From contig JAAOMT010000213.1 of NCBI GenBank assembly GCA_016748015.1, forward strand, positions 407,202-471,201: 64,000 bases of DNA. Reading direction: 5' to 3'. Made by a program: the position numbers and the translations under genes. The DNA comes from Geosiphon pyriformis. Its lineage: Eukaryota > Glomeromycota > Glomeromycetes > Archaeosporales > Geosiphonaceae. This document shows positions 23,042 to 41,433 of this stretch, piece after piece (within the stretch, counting starts at the first letter, position 1; each line of letters starts with the position of its first letter). The notes under the pieces were generated by a model that made no database searches, was not told the DNA's origin, and worked only from the letters and a program-made list of their open reading frames with translations.

Positions 23042-23513
23042 TCAATCTTCTAATGGGGGTAAGAAAACAAATGGGTGCATATATCTTTTTGTATTGTAGA
23101 CACTCTCCCCCACTTTCCATCCCGGAACATCTTTCATTATTTCAGCTTCACGTTTCAAAGCAGCAAAGTTTCTACGGTAAGCATCACGATCTGCTTCAGC
23201 TTGGAGTAAAGGAATTATATGAATACGTCCCCAAAGTTTCTCCCTTTTTAGCTCCCTATTGAAAAGAGAAAATATGTAACCAAATAGAAATAAAGAAATT
23301 ATTCAATTGAGTCCTTTCGTCTCATTCAGATACTCGCCTCTGCTCAGCCATGGTTTGACTCCAACTATACCAGCCATAAGCTGTAATCACTGTTATTGTT
23401 GAAATAATAATGGCACCAGAGGGCCCACGTCTTGGAAGGTTGCGTTTATAGCGTATGGAGGGAAAGCCTCCTTCTCGCGGAAGGTCTTGAGTATGTGGGA
23501 TTGTGGAAGCCAT
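23042..23513 (-). CDS. NDUFA13: NADH:ubiquinone oxidoreductase subunit NDUFA13 / GRIM-19
   Basis: This is an accessory subunit of mitochondrial complex I in the inner membrane. Exons are 23334-23513 and 23042-23251, giving 129 residues. ATG at 23513 begins MASTIPHTQDLPREGGFPSI, then YKRNLPRRGPSG, the family hallmark. One membrane helix follows (about 32-50, AIIISTITVITAYGWYSW), then a coiled-coil matrix part: EQRRLKREKLWGRIHIIPLL, QAEADRDA and KDVPGWKVGESVYNTKRY. The exon junction at Arg/Leu uses a GTATCT donor and a GGGAG acceptor; the upstream AG would break the frame. The length agrees with fungal homologues. Confidence 0.95.
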
Positions 23514-23861
23514 TATAAGCTGAAAAAGGAGAAAACGTTTGGTAGACAGTACATCTGATAATAGCAGCCAGTGTGATCAAAGCTTTAACACACTCTGCAC
23601 ACACTTTGTGCACGATAGTTTCTACTTGAGTTGCCCAATTTTTTTACTAAATTGATTCTGCTACCAACTATACTCTGCTGTATTTTCTTTTGTATGTTTA
23701 AAAGGAAGCTAAGCAGAAGAATTTGAAAAGTTTCGTGATTCTTTCAAAGCTTTCGATTCCAAACAAGGTTTTATAAAAGCTGAAACTTGGATAAAAACTT
23801 TTGGTTTGCTAGTTCGCACAGATTACTATTTCCAAGCTTCAAAATCCTTCTATTTTACGCC
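23514..23861. promoter_or_regulatory. Divergent promoter region, NDUFA13 / unknown protein
   Basis: The two divergent start codons are 348 bp apart. No specific factor site was identified. Confidence 0.5.
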
Positions 23862-24830
23862 ATGAGAGGAGCAAAACGACAAAGAGAAATAGAGGAAGAA
23901 AGTAGTAATGGAGGGGACTCCGCATTAACGGAATATTTTAACAGGGGAGCTGCCGATGTTGACGACAACTCTTTACTTGTTGGCAAAGGAAAGGGCAAAG
24001 AAGTGGTAAAGGGAGATGGGTGTGGTTTGCAGAATTCTAGAGAAAGTGAAACGAAAAGAATGCGTCTTGATATTGATCCGGAAGATATTAGGTAAACCAA
24101 ACTATTCTATTATTTCGACCTTATTTTTGATAAAAAGTTAGCTCAAAATAGTTGGCAAGAGTTTTAATAGCCTATATAAATTTTATTTAGATTCTTGGAT
24201 AATTATTCATCTGGATCCTCGTCGGAATCGAACTCATCAATAGCCACTCCTACATCCGAGCCATACGATCCTGATCAAAACTTGCCCTATTTCCAACGGC
24301 AACAACATACCGAATATGGCTTCAACCATACAAGTCAAAATAATCAGCAACATCTTTATTCAAACAATTCCCATTCAAACTTTTCTTACAAAGCTCGTCC
24401 CTTAAGAATTTCAACTCGCTCCACTGCCTCCTCCTCGTCATCTGAACTTATGCGCCCCTATGATAATATCAATTCCTTGCTGTATTTAGCACATTTGACA
24501 CGGAATTCACATGTTGTTCATGAGTTAGAAGAAGATCTTGGGGATATGGAAATCGATGAGAGAGAGGAAGAAAGATGGAAGAAATTGAATTATGAAGAAA
24601 TCCAATTTAATAGAAGTGGAATAGCTGCTTCGTCTCCTTCCGGTACGACATCATCCGTCGTGACCTGTATTAATGAAAACAGGATCAATAATGTTCATTA
24701 TTTTGGAGAAAATTCCAATTTTAATTCCGAGACTGTTCTATCATCCGAGTATTCAAATATCAATTCAATGTTGAGAGACGCATTTTTGAGGAGACGCAAT
24801 AGTGTGGGCATTGTTAATCCTAATCCATGA
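23862..24830 (+). CDS. Unrecognised Ser/Asn-rich protein
   Basis: I do not recognise a family. Exons are 23862-24091 and 24191-24830, giving 289 residues with phase kept across a GTAAAC..TAG intron. The N-terminus has KR-rich patches (RGAKRQRE, ETKRMRLD) that could act as nuclear localisation signals. The middle is low-complexity Ser/Asn/His/Gln. Two similar short motifs occur: YDNINSLLYLAHLTR (about 167-181) and YSNINSMLRDAFLRRR (about 264-279). An acidic EELEEDLGDMEIDEREEE-like segment lies between them. The repeated helix-like motif suggests a small regulatory protein with two binding peptides; that is inference. Confidence 0.75.
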
Positions 24831-25601
24831 CCAAGAAATTAATTTATACGCGACCTAGATCCCAATATGTAGAGATAAAGGTCAATTTTTACTACACAAA
24901 ATTATGACCTAGAGAAAATATAACATTTGGAACGATATGTCTTCCTTTGGTTTTTTAGAAGAGAAGCCCTTAATTTTTATAGCTTTTTGAACTTTTGATA
25001 AGTAAACTCAAATAAACAAATATATATCCTGAAAACTGATTTTTTTCAAAATGTTGACTTTTTTCGCGTTTTGTCAAACATTATTTAAGTTTAAAAAATT
25101 TTTGTCATGACCATGCAAAGAACAGAAAAAACACTGTCTGCTAGTTTTAACGTTCGTCAAAATAGTTTTGTTAATAGAAAGTTTAACAAAGTATGTTGCA
25201 AATAAATTTCAGTTTCAGTTTTATTTTTACTTGAAAGCTATAAAATAAAATAAATTTCGTTGCATGTTTTAAACATTTATATAATAAAAATATATAATAT
25301 ATGTGTTTTAATTCAAATATAATTATTAACATTTCAAATATTTTAACAATATACATAGATATATTTTTTTTTAAACAAAATTATATTGAATTATTATTAT
25401 TTTAATATTTTTTATTTTTAAAGAAAATTTTATAATAATAAAAATTTATTTTAAACAATGACACACAAACATTGGTGATCCATCATGCCACATTGAATAA
25501 ATAATAAATAGAACGTCTTTCTCTACTATTCAATAATACTGTCTCTTTAAAAGACAAACCACGTTATCGACTCAACCGTTTGAATTCAGGGAAAACCCGA
25601 A
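24831..25601. other. Intergenic, AT-rich core
   Basis: This is the 3' flank of the unknown gene and the promoter of cystathionine beta-synthase. The part from about 25250 to 25450 is almost pure A/T. No gene or repeat was recognised. Confidence 0.65.
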
Positions 25602-27508
<1,907 letters not shown>

Positions 27509-28060
27509 TCAGAAAATATGATCAGAAAATATGAAATTCACGTTATTTATCTGAATCGAAATAAATTTTAGCCTTTCAAAAGTGAAGTCCGAAATCAACT
27601 TATTATCAAATATACATATTGTCCTTTTGCTATATAAAATATTTGCTTTATTGAAGAATATAATTTTAGTGCAGAGACCTCATTGGGTAGACGAGTTTGT
27701 GCGCTAAAAGTTAATTAACTAGGGTTTTATGACAAATTGTCTTGACCCAAAAAAGCAATCGAGGAACGGAATAATGCTCGCGTGATATAGTATGTCTTGA
27801 GGTGATAACCGTTTTTGAAATTTATAGGATAATTGTGCGACACAAGAAAATGTACCGTTGCTCGAGGAAGCGACCCCCAAGTTATAAAATGGCTACAGAA
27901 AATTCAGTTCTCCTTGTTTTTCCCGTTTAGCATCTCTGCTTTTTCGCTGAGCTCAAGTTCCCTAAAAAGCCTCGTGTAATTTTTCTTGTTCTGAATACGG
28001 GATTTCGCCCTTACCCCTTGGTTTAAAATATACGACAGCCTTTCACTTCAAACTTCTACA
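27509..28060. other. Intergenic region upstream of ethanolamine kinase
   Basis: A 552-bp gap of mixed composition between two tandem plus-strand genes, presumably holding the ethanolamine kinase promoter. No RNA gene or repeat was recognised. Confidence 0.6.
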
Positions 28061-29863
28061 ATGCTAAGTAACGGTGATCTTCAGTTTGACCCCACATCAA
28101 AAGAAAGCTTAGAAGCTTACATTGAAACCAGCGTGCAGTTCCTAGACTTCACCGTTCTCCCCTCAAGCTTGTTTGAATGCGCTGCGCATGTAACGCTGAG
28201 CATGTTTCCGGCGTGGAAGCGCGAGGATCTGGTATTTTTCCAGTGCAAAGATGGAATAACGAATAAACGTATTATTTTCCTAATTCATTGGTTGCTTTTT
28301 TTTTCAAAAATCATTTCTTTGATGTGATAAAAATTAATATATATATGGACTTCTTGCTTAGTGGTTAAGTGCACAAATACGACATTCAACTTTTCGATTT
28401 TAATTCGTGCTTTTGGAAATAAATCTGAGGTCCTCATTGATCGAAAACAAGAGATAATGGTCTGAATATTTAATTAAATTACAACTGTTAAGATTAAGAA
28501 TAATTTTCATTGCTGAAATATTTTTTCTAGAATCTCATTACGCTGTCAAAATTGGGTCTGTCCCCACCTCTTTATGGACGATTCAATAATGGATTAGTGT
28601 ATGGATTCATACCAGGGGAGGTGTTATCCGTGCCGGATCTGAGTGATCCACATAAGTCTAACCTGATTGCAAAGAATATGGCAATGTGGCATGATGTCAA
28701 AATGGCAGGTGCCGGGACGCCGACTTTGTTTCTCACATTGAGGAAATGGTTAAATGAAGGTAAATTCTTGAATAAAGGAAATTGGTTTTTGAGTCAAAAC
28801 TATGTGGCCAATGGATAGAAAAATTTTATCATTATGAAATATCAATACTCGAAATGCATGATTTATTGATCTTATGTTGCTATATCAGTGGATTTTGACT
28901 AAAACTTTTTTGCTTGCGTAAAAAAGGAAGTTTCATTTTGCTAATTTCAAATTCAATCCAAATTTGACTTTTTTTACGATAAAGTGCCACATTCTTATTC
29001 TAATCCAAAAATCAACCAAACTTTTCAAAAAAATTTCAATTTGGATGTTATTAAAAAAGAGGTAAGCGTAAACCGTATTAAGTTCCTTTAGTTGTTTAGA
29101 AAATTTCCTGTATAAATTTGTTTAAATATCTCCCATTTAGATGGAAACTCTCCAAATTGAGCTTGAAAAAATTAATGCGCCTGTTGTATTTTGTCACAAT
29201 GATCTTTTACACGCCAACCTTATATATAATACGGCGAAAGATCAGGTTTCTTTCATAGATTATGAGTACGGATCTTATAGTTATCGAGGATTTGATATCG
29301 GGAATCATTTCAACGAATTTGCAGGTGATTTTCCAGTGTCGAAGCCTTAATATGATTTTTTCTTGTGACAAAATTTTAATCATCTCCCTTTTTTTGATGG
29401 ATGAAGGGTTTGAATGTGATTATAAGTTGTATCCCAGAAAGGACTTTCAACTTCGATGGCTTCAGAATTATTTATTTGAGTCGAATTCGGGTAAGAAAAA
29501 AATTCTCTTATTGTTAAAAATACAATAGACTAATCGGTTTTTTTTTAAAGGGGTTGAAATAACAAAAGATGAAATAGAGGCTCTTTATCGGGAGGTGAAC
29601 AAGTTTGCCCTTGCGTCACATTTCTATTGGGGTCTATGGGCATTGGTAAGTAAACAAGATTCACATTAGGGTATATCTTTGGTTTTAAACAAGATGGTAT
29701 ACCTTTCGCTAACCAATATTTTATCTAATAATACACCATCCCATTACAATAAAAAAAATAGATTCAAGCACAATTATCTGATATAAATTTTAATTACATG
29801 GCGTATGCCATCTTACGTTTTGATGAATATTATCGACGTCGAGATGAATTTTTTGCATTATAA
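28061..29863 (+). CDS. EKI1: Ethanolamine kinase
   Basis: Phosphorylates ethanolamine, the first step of the CDP-ethanolamine (Kennedy) pathway to phosphatidylethanolamine. Exons are 28061-28268, 28362-28459, 28531-28759, 28985-29061, 29141-29324, 29407-29490, 29551-29645 and 29762-29863, giving 358 residues. Landmarks: CKDGITNKLVKC, VLIDRKQEIM, LGLSPPLYGRFNNGLVYGF, Brenner's phosphotransferase motif CHNDLLHANLIYN (catalytic Asp), and the choline-kinase motif FIDYEYGSYSYRGFDIGNHF. FNNGLVYGFIPG favours ethanolamine over choline kinase. Two donors are weak: GTATTA after exon 1 and GTCTGA after exon 2, chosen because phase and homology require them. Confidence 0.92.
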
Positions 29864-30090
29864 ATTATTTAAAGAAAGTTTGGCTAATGTTGATAGTCGT
29901 TCATTTTGTATTAATCGAATTATTTAATTTGATCTTCCGGTTATTTATTTTATCGATAAAAATCTGGTGGTTATTTTCTTGAACTTTGATCAGATTAAAT
30001 TAAAATCAGATCTTCGATAGTAGTAAATCTTCATTATACAAATAATACAATTTTCGGCTTTAAATGTATGCTAGATTTTACGCCAAAAAT

Positions 30091-30848
30091 ATGGGTGACT
30101 ATTATTTCTTTTATGGTAGCCTAATTTTTCCACAAGTTTTGCGCCGCGTGTTAGCAGCCGGCCAAGCTGTAGCGGGCCGGGAGTCTGATACTCTGAACTT
30201 TGAACAGTTTACACCAGCCATTCTAAAAGTATGATTTTCGCCGGGATTTAAAACGGAATTTTCAAGAAACAAGTCAAACCCCAGAACCGCGGCTGGCACA
30301 AATTGTAGCTTTCATTTTAATAAATTTCTTACATTTAATTAACAATAGGGATATTCACGTAAAAAGGTTTTGGGCGCTGATTATCCTGCTATTGTTAGCA
30401 GTGAAAATCAACATGAAGTATATGGGGTTCTCGTACAAGGACTCTCTAGGATCGAAATTGAACAATTGGATAAATGGGAAGGGGATGTGAGTAGCTTTTC
30501 CATAAATCAGTTTTGTTTCAATTTCAATTTATCTTTTTTGAAATTTTTTTAATATTTCAATTAATCTTTGTCTAGCAATATATTCGAAAGAATGTTGAGG
30601 TATATATTAGAAAGTTGCCACCATCAAACGGAAACCATCCGGAATATCAATCCTCTAAGCCGGAAGCCACGCAACTCTTTAGCAATGAAGACTACGAAGC
30701 AATCAGCAAGTCTACAAATTCTTTACTGGTTTCGGCCCAAACTTATGTCTGGATTGACTCGCCAGCATTTTTAAAAGATGAGGATTGGGAACCAGAAGAA
30801 TTTCTAAAGAACTTAGTAAGATGGGAGTCGAAGGATTATGAAACTTAG
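30091..30848 (+). CDS. AIG2-like / gamma-glutamylcyclotransferase-fold protein
   Basis: A small GGCT-like fold protein; some members cyclise gamma-glutamyl peptides, but the AIG2 branch is biochemically vague. Exons are 30091-30228, 30349-30486 and 30576-30848, giving 182 residues, all phase-0 introns. The N-terminus DYYFFYGSLIFPQVLRRVL matches the (F/V)YG(S/T)L substrate-loop motif. HEVYGVLVQGLSRIEIEQLD and WEGD form the second half, with a Glu where the family's catalytic acid is expected. The C-terminal third (EPEEFLKNLVRWE) is helical. It sits 227 bp after ethanolamine kinase on the same strand; no functional link is implied. Confidence 0.88.
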
Positions 30849-31162
30849 GAAATTTGATTAAATCAAGGGGTTTTATGATTTTCAACAGATGGAAATGAGA
30901 TTTTATTGCTAAAAACTCCAACGATATCAAGATCAAATTTTTCATTTTCCAAGTGCAATTTTTTAATTTTGAACGACCATCAAAAATTATAAGGTAGTAT
31001 TTACACGTTATAATCATCAAACATTTTCTACCAGTAATTCCCTGATGATAAAAGTTGCACAACACAATCTACTCCTCGTGTAGCTTAAGTAAAATTTATC
31101 GTACTAGTCCCCAAATTAGGTCGTTTTTATTCAGTCGCTCTACTCACTTTGACTTCCTAAGT
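30849..31162. other. Convergent intergenic region
   Basis: 314 bp between the AIG2-like gene (plus) and the Na+/H+ exchanger (minus). Likely 3' UTRs; nothing else was seen. Confidence 0.6.
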
Positions 31163-33940
31163 TCAAGTATGAGAAAGATCAAGCAAAGGTTCGTTGTCCT
31201 CATCACTATCAATAATAAAGCGTGATGGTGGATTAAAATTATCATTGTGATTATTCGCCTCATCTTCAGGTGGTGAATTCACTGTGGAGCGAAGTGTTAT
31301 GCTACTATTATTATTGGTAACGTTGTTAGAGATAGATTTTATCGTATCAAGTGAGAGATTGTCGGCGCTATTAAATTGACTATTTGCACGATCGGTAATA
31401 CTGAGGAACCTAGCACCACTATCTATTGACGGTGTTTCGTAGTTGGCCGCATATAACGAACTCCCAATACTAGCTTTACTATTATTATTGTTTTTTCTTA
31501 TCATATGTGATGAATCAACACCTCCCGCTATTGGAATGTTGACCCTAGAATTGCTACCACTACTCAATTGACTATTTTCGATAGCCCCAAGTTGTGAAGT
31601 GGTTTTTCCTTGTTGTGTTGATGATTGCATGTCCTCTAACTCTTCAAAAGATTCAGCGTCATTATTTCCAATTATATTTTCGCCCCTATCTGGTACCAAT
31701 ACTCGACCTCCGTTTCTTACAAGATTCTGATGTCGCCATCTTTCCTTAGCTGGTGATTTCTTATCAGATTGATGTCGCGAGAATATTGGTTTTAAGAATC
31801 GATTATCAAAAGAGATAAACCAATGAGCTTGATCAGCTCTAGTTCTAGCCAACGAAGTTGCTGAAGTAGTTAAAAGTCCATTGTTTTCAATAGAGATAAC
31901 ACTGTCGGCTGATTCAAGAGAGATTTCTGGTGAATGATCAAAATAAAATTCCCCATTTCTGTTTGTCCCACGTTTATGAAGATTCCGATTGTATTCCTCA
32001 TCAAACTCATCAGATTTTCGTCCATTATTCGATTCTTCGTAATCACTATCGGCACTATCTTCATCTTCCACTCCAATTCGAATCTTTAATATTTCTAGCA
32101 TTCTACTAGTAGTACCTCCAAACACTATTACACTTAATACGACCACTACCAAGATAGTAGTACGCATCGAAGGAGCATGATCACCACTCAAATCTGCTGC
32201 TAAAGCAAATGCTACTGCTCCACGTAAACCAGCCCAAAATAGCATCACTTGATGCGCATGAGGAAGGTGTTCAGCACGTTTTCTATACCTCGCTATAGCA
32301 TTAATAATATTGGCAAGTGGGAAAACTGCACAATATCTTGCTAAACAAATAATTATCTAAAAACAAAAAATAAATATTAATAACGGAAAACGTTTTGTAA
32401 TAACAACCAAGATATTTGAACTTACAGCCGTGAAAAATATGAAAAATGGTTTATAATGTAGGTCTGTTAACGTGAATAACGTCAAGCCTAGGTAAATGAA
32501 AATGAAGTTTTCTGAAAGCTGTGCCATAACGTGAAACATATATTTAGTGGTTCGTTTTGCCCTCAAAGACATGTTATCGTAGGCATAATGTTTCAATGTA
32601 ATGCCGCAAAATAAGAGTGATACAATCCCTGCAAAAAAAAAGGGGGGAAATAAGAACGTTACAATCGAGAATTTCAAATAAAAATATTTATGAAGAAACA
32701 TACCAGACATCTTTAATCCGTTAGAAAAAAAGTAAGAGTTATATGCGATGAGACCAATCATACAAGATTCTATCGCGGGGTACTTGTGCAGCTGAGAATA
32801 CTTTAGCATGTTTACCTTCTTAGTTAATTATAATAAAAAAAGCAAAAACAAAGTTGAATTTAATTCAACAACAAAAACAACTGCATGAATAAAACATAAA
32901 TATTATCAAAGGATATCAGTGCGCACAGAAGAGCAATAATAATGCCGATCCACAACGAAGCTGTGAAAATACCCAAGAAGGTCCCAATACCACGAATTAT
33001 GTTTGATAGATGGAGTTCCTTGCCTTCGAATTGTTTGAGCGTTCTGAAATGTAGATAATAAAAATCTTATATTTTATATATATACGAAAATGCAGTTCTA
33101 ACAGCAGTTAGAAGGATATAGGAGAATGCTTACTGGAACAATACAATAGCGACAGCATCATTCATTATACTTTCTCCAAATATGACCGAATACAATTTTG
33201 GATCAACTTTGAGGGTTTGAAATATAGCTAATACAGTTACAGGATCAGTTGCGGACAATATAGCACCAAATATCATGGAATCCAAAAATGAGAGAGCTAC
33301 GATCCCAATAAGCCCCAGAAATGCGACAAGAAATCTAGAGAAGTATTTAAGTGAATTAAAAATATGAATTAAATTAGATAAATACTGTTAATTATTATTA
33401 TTGGAAAATCATACCCAGTGACTAAAGCAGAAATAAAAGTTCCAATAAGTGCAAAGGTCAGTATTGTTCCGAAATTGCGAAAAAAGTTTTCCTGTAACCC
33501 AAATCTCGTTTAGATTTATATATTAATATTCTCGCCAATAAGGAATTCTCAACTGGAATTTACCCGTTTTAACTCATAACCCGAATTCAAAATAATTGGT
33601 GGTAACAATAAGTTAAAAAAATAAGAAGGATTAAAAGTGACCATTTTTTGGACAACCAGGCCGGGGGACAAACGAAGTATTAATCCTACGAACATCCCTG
33701 TTTTTACAAAAATCAAATGAACAATGTAGGAAATGTAATAGACAAAGGGAAAGCCAAACAAGAAAGGTTGTTCTAAATGCCTGCAAAGATCGAGACTACT
33801 GTCTCATGTATCGCGCGAATTTTTTTAATTTGCAAATAATAGCTTGTCCAAAGCGCGCCAATCAATAATGAAGTTTGTATTAATAGGGCCCATGAGGAAT
33901 AAAGCTCTTCGTCTCCTGGTGCTGGATCGTCTGCAGTCAT
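31163..33940 (-). CDS. NHX1: Endosomal/vacuolar-type Na+(K+)/H+ exchanger (NHE/Nhx1 family)
   Basis: Exchanges luminal H+ for cytosolic Na+ or K+ in endosome/vacuole membranes. Exons are 33781-33940, 33564-33697, 33415-33491, 33134-33334, 32896-33043, 32704-32818 (or to 32815), 32426-32628 and 31163-32356, giving about 743 residues. Transport-core motifs: [37 protein letters not shown] (amiloride-site region), [28 protein letters not shown] (ND pair of the ion site), [11 protein letters not shown] and [14 protein letters not shown] long Ser/Asn-rich cytosolic tail follows (about 450-743). Intron 1 must use a GC donor (CAG|GCATTT) because the next in-frame codon is a stop. The exon 5 end and the AAGAAG tandem acceptor of exon 6 are uncertain by a few codons. 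Confidence 0.92.
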
Positions 33941-35400
<1,460 letters not shown>

Positions 35401-36207
35401 AATGTTTAACAGTTGCTTTGACAATCTGTCCTTTTTGGGCAACTTTCATTCCAATAGTCAGTAATCTACAAATTAGATTTTAGCTCTGATGAAATTAATA
35501 TTTGTAGAATTTTCGACTTGTTTTTAATTGATGCAATAAACTCGAAACAAATGTTCTGGATTTTTTGCGAGATGATTTTTATGAAAACAAAACAAGTTTG
35601 AAAGTTTCAGTAGTTTTTTTGATAATTTATTTTTTCATTTCATTTTTTATTGAGTAAAGTGCGAAAATATAATTGCAATACTTGACAATACATTTTAATC
35701 TTTAAATTTTTAAAATTAAAAATAAAACAATAATATTAATTTTAAGTTTGTTATAAAATAAATTATAAATTATTATCATTATAAACAATATGATTAAAAC
35801 AAAAGTTGTTTTTTTGGAAACTGTTTTGAAAATATTACAAAATAATTTTTCAAAAAACTGATTTTTTAATTTGGACATTGGGATTTTTCTCAAGATTTCT
35901 AATATTAATATGAAGCTTGTTTATTTTAGGGACCTGTTTTTAATCCTTTTAATATGTTGACATAGAGCAACAAAAATAATCAAAAAGCATCTTCAACTCA
36001 ATCACCCGACTTTGATCATATTATAAATACGATCCTCAATCAGTATTCATAGTCTGTTACAATTTGCCTATTATTATCATCGAGAATGCTTATAGCAAGA
36101 TTTTATAAAATCTACGATTAAATTTCTAAACAAAAGATTTCACGAAGCATATAAAAATTTAAAAAATCCCTCCTGTTCTTTCTGTTTATATTATCAGTAG
36201 ATCAAAA
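35401..36207. other. Intergenic, AT-rich
   Basis: 807 bp between polyubiquitin and the AAA ATPase gene. The section from about 35630 to 35900 is very AT-rich. No gene, RNA or repeat was recognised. Confidence 0.65.
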
Positions 36208-39874
<3,667 letters not shown>

Positions 39875-40407
39875 TCTATCTGGAATCACTTTACACAATA
39901 TCTAACCATCAAAAGTGTATTCAGCCTTTTGTATGATGGAATTTGGGTTTCTCTCCTGACAATATACGCAAATACAACTTATTCTATGAAAATTTTTCAG
40001 CAAAAATCTTTTCGCTGCTATCTATTTCAAGAAATTGTACTGTTGGTAAAATCTTATAATGTACAGCAAATCTAAAAAAGCTTTTTACTAGGATTCTTTA
40101 CTATAATAAAACTGTTTGATGCTTGCAAGTGTTTTTTTTTGGATTAATTTGTCCACAATACAAAATTTCTTTTGCATTTAAAGCTAAATGAAAAGTTCAT
40201 TTAGGTTACCTATGTTTTTCTCATTCGGAGGTTTTATATTGTTCTGATCAAGAAAAGCACTCCAAAGAATCAGGGACTTTCCCTTTAAAGTTTACAAAAA
40301 TTGTCGCGTTCTTGTATTACCCACAAAAGTGTTCATGAACACAATTGTAGCGATCCAAACTCATCCTAACCGATTTTAAAATGAGGGCATTTGTTATCGT
40401 GATAACC
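39875..40407. other. Convergent intergenic region
   Basis: 533 bp between the AAA ATPase (plus) and F-box (minus) genes. It is AT-leaning and probably 3' UTRs. Nothing further was identified. Confidence 0.6.
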
Positions 40408-41433
40408 TTAATAGGCGGTAACATTGTTGGAAACATCCCCGAAGAGCCTTGGCAACTCGTTTCGAACAGAACCCAAAAAATTATAGTTGAGATCCAGGTC
40501 ACTGGATCTGAGAGATTGCAAATTCATACATGATAAAAACTCTAGCCCTATTTGCGTGATTCTAGGACAAAACGAGACATCAACTTTCTTGAGTTTTCGG
40601 AGGTTTTCGGCGATACAGTATAAAGAAACGTCATGAATATTGCATCCACACATCACAAGCGTCTCCAGTTCAAAGCAATGGGTTGCAACTTTAATTATAG
40701 CCTCGTCTGACACGTTTTTCAACCCACCAAGATGTAACTCTTTTAGATATGGGACGTATGGCGCGAGAATTATCAAAAATTGAGACGTCACACGAGAACA
40801 GGCTGAGAGATTAAGTGCGTTGAGGGAATGAAAAGCAGTCATTGGGTAGGCGAGATCATCTGTAACCCATGGGCAGAATGTCAAATCTAAATTTTCTATG
40901 TGTTGTTGTCGTTTTGCCAAATCAGTGATTACACGTGAAGTCATTCGGAAACATCTTTCGAGGTTGACTTCGCGTAATCGATTGCTTCCTAAAGCCAATG
41001 CCTTAATGGTTTTATCAGTCAGATTCCGACAATCTCGTAAATAAATGATTCGAAGTTCAGGGCATTGTTGTGCAAAAATTTCCAAAACAGAGTCCGTCAC
41101 ATTCCCCAAGTAACTCAGATCAAGTTTTATGAGGCGGTGACAGGCATTGATAAGGCTCATAAGTAGGGCATTTTCACTATAGCTGTAAGCTCCTATCGTG
41201 TTGAAACAAAGCTCTCGAATGAAAATAGCGTTTTTTGGATGATCTTCAAGCGATCTTTTTAGAGTTCTAGCTGCTTCAAAGTTTCGGAAATAAGGTGATC
41301 GCCAGACCAGAGGAACCACCAAATTATATAGCGAACGGTTGATGAAAAGGCAAGTGTGGAGTGTGTTTGAGTCAAGGTACTCCAAAATATGAAGTAAAAC
41401 ATCATTTATGAGTATTTGTTTTCTTTGAGCCAT
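40408..41433 (-). CDS. F-box protein with leucine-rich repeats
   Basis: A probable substrate adaptor of an SCF ubiquitin ligase. One exon, 341 residues. The N-terminal F-box (about 5-48) reads ILINDVLLHILEYLDSNTLH ... CLFINRSLYNLVVPLVW, with the Skp1-binding leucines and the final Trp. From about 100 to 310 there are some eight cysteine-containing LRRs with the L.L..C..(I/V)(S/T)D pattern (LRIIYLRDCRNLTDKTIKAL, LREVNLERCFRMTSRVI, LNALNLSACSRVTSQFL, LKKVDVSFCPRITQIGLEFL), as in Amn1/Grr1-type proteins. The substrate is unknown. ATG at 41433 is the only sensible start. Intronless F-box genes of this kind are abundant in arbuscular mycorrhizal fungi (family knowledge). Confidence 0.93.
   Translation of the reverse strand: MAQRKQILINDVLLHILEYLDSNTLHTCLFINRSLYNLVVPLVWRSPYFRNFEAARTLKRSLEDHPKNAIFIRELCFNTIGAYSYSENALLMSLINACHRLIKLDLSYLGNVTDSVLEIFAQQCPELRIIYLRDCRNLTDKTIKALALGSNRLREVNLERCFRMTSRVITDLAKRQQHIENLDLTFCPWVTDDLAYPMTAFHSLNALNLSACSRVTSQFLIILAPYVPYLKELHLGGLKNVSDEAIIKVATHCFELETLVMCGCNIHDVSLYCIAENLRKLKKVDVSFCPRITQIGLEFLSCMNLQSLRSSDLDLNYNFLGSVRNELPRLFGDVSNNVTAY

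Noticed and set aside
23053-23262. 69-codon plus-strand frame
   Set aside because: It lies antisense to exon 2 of NDUFA13, whose protein is clearly conserved.
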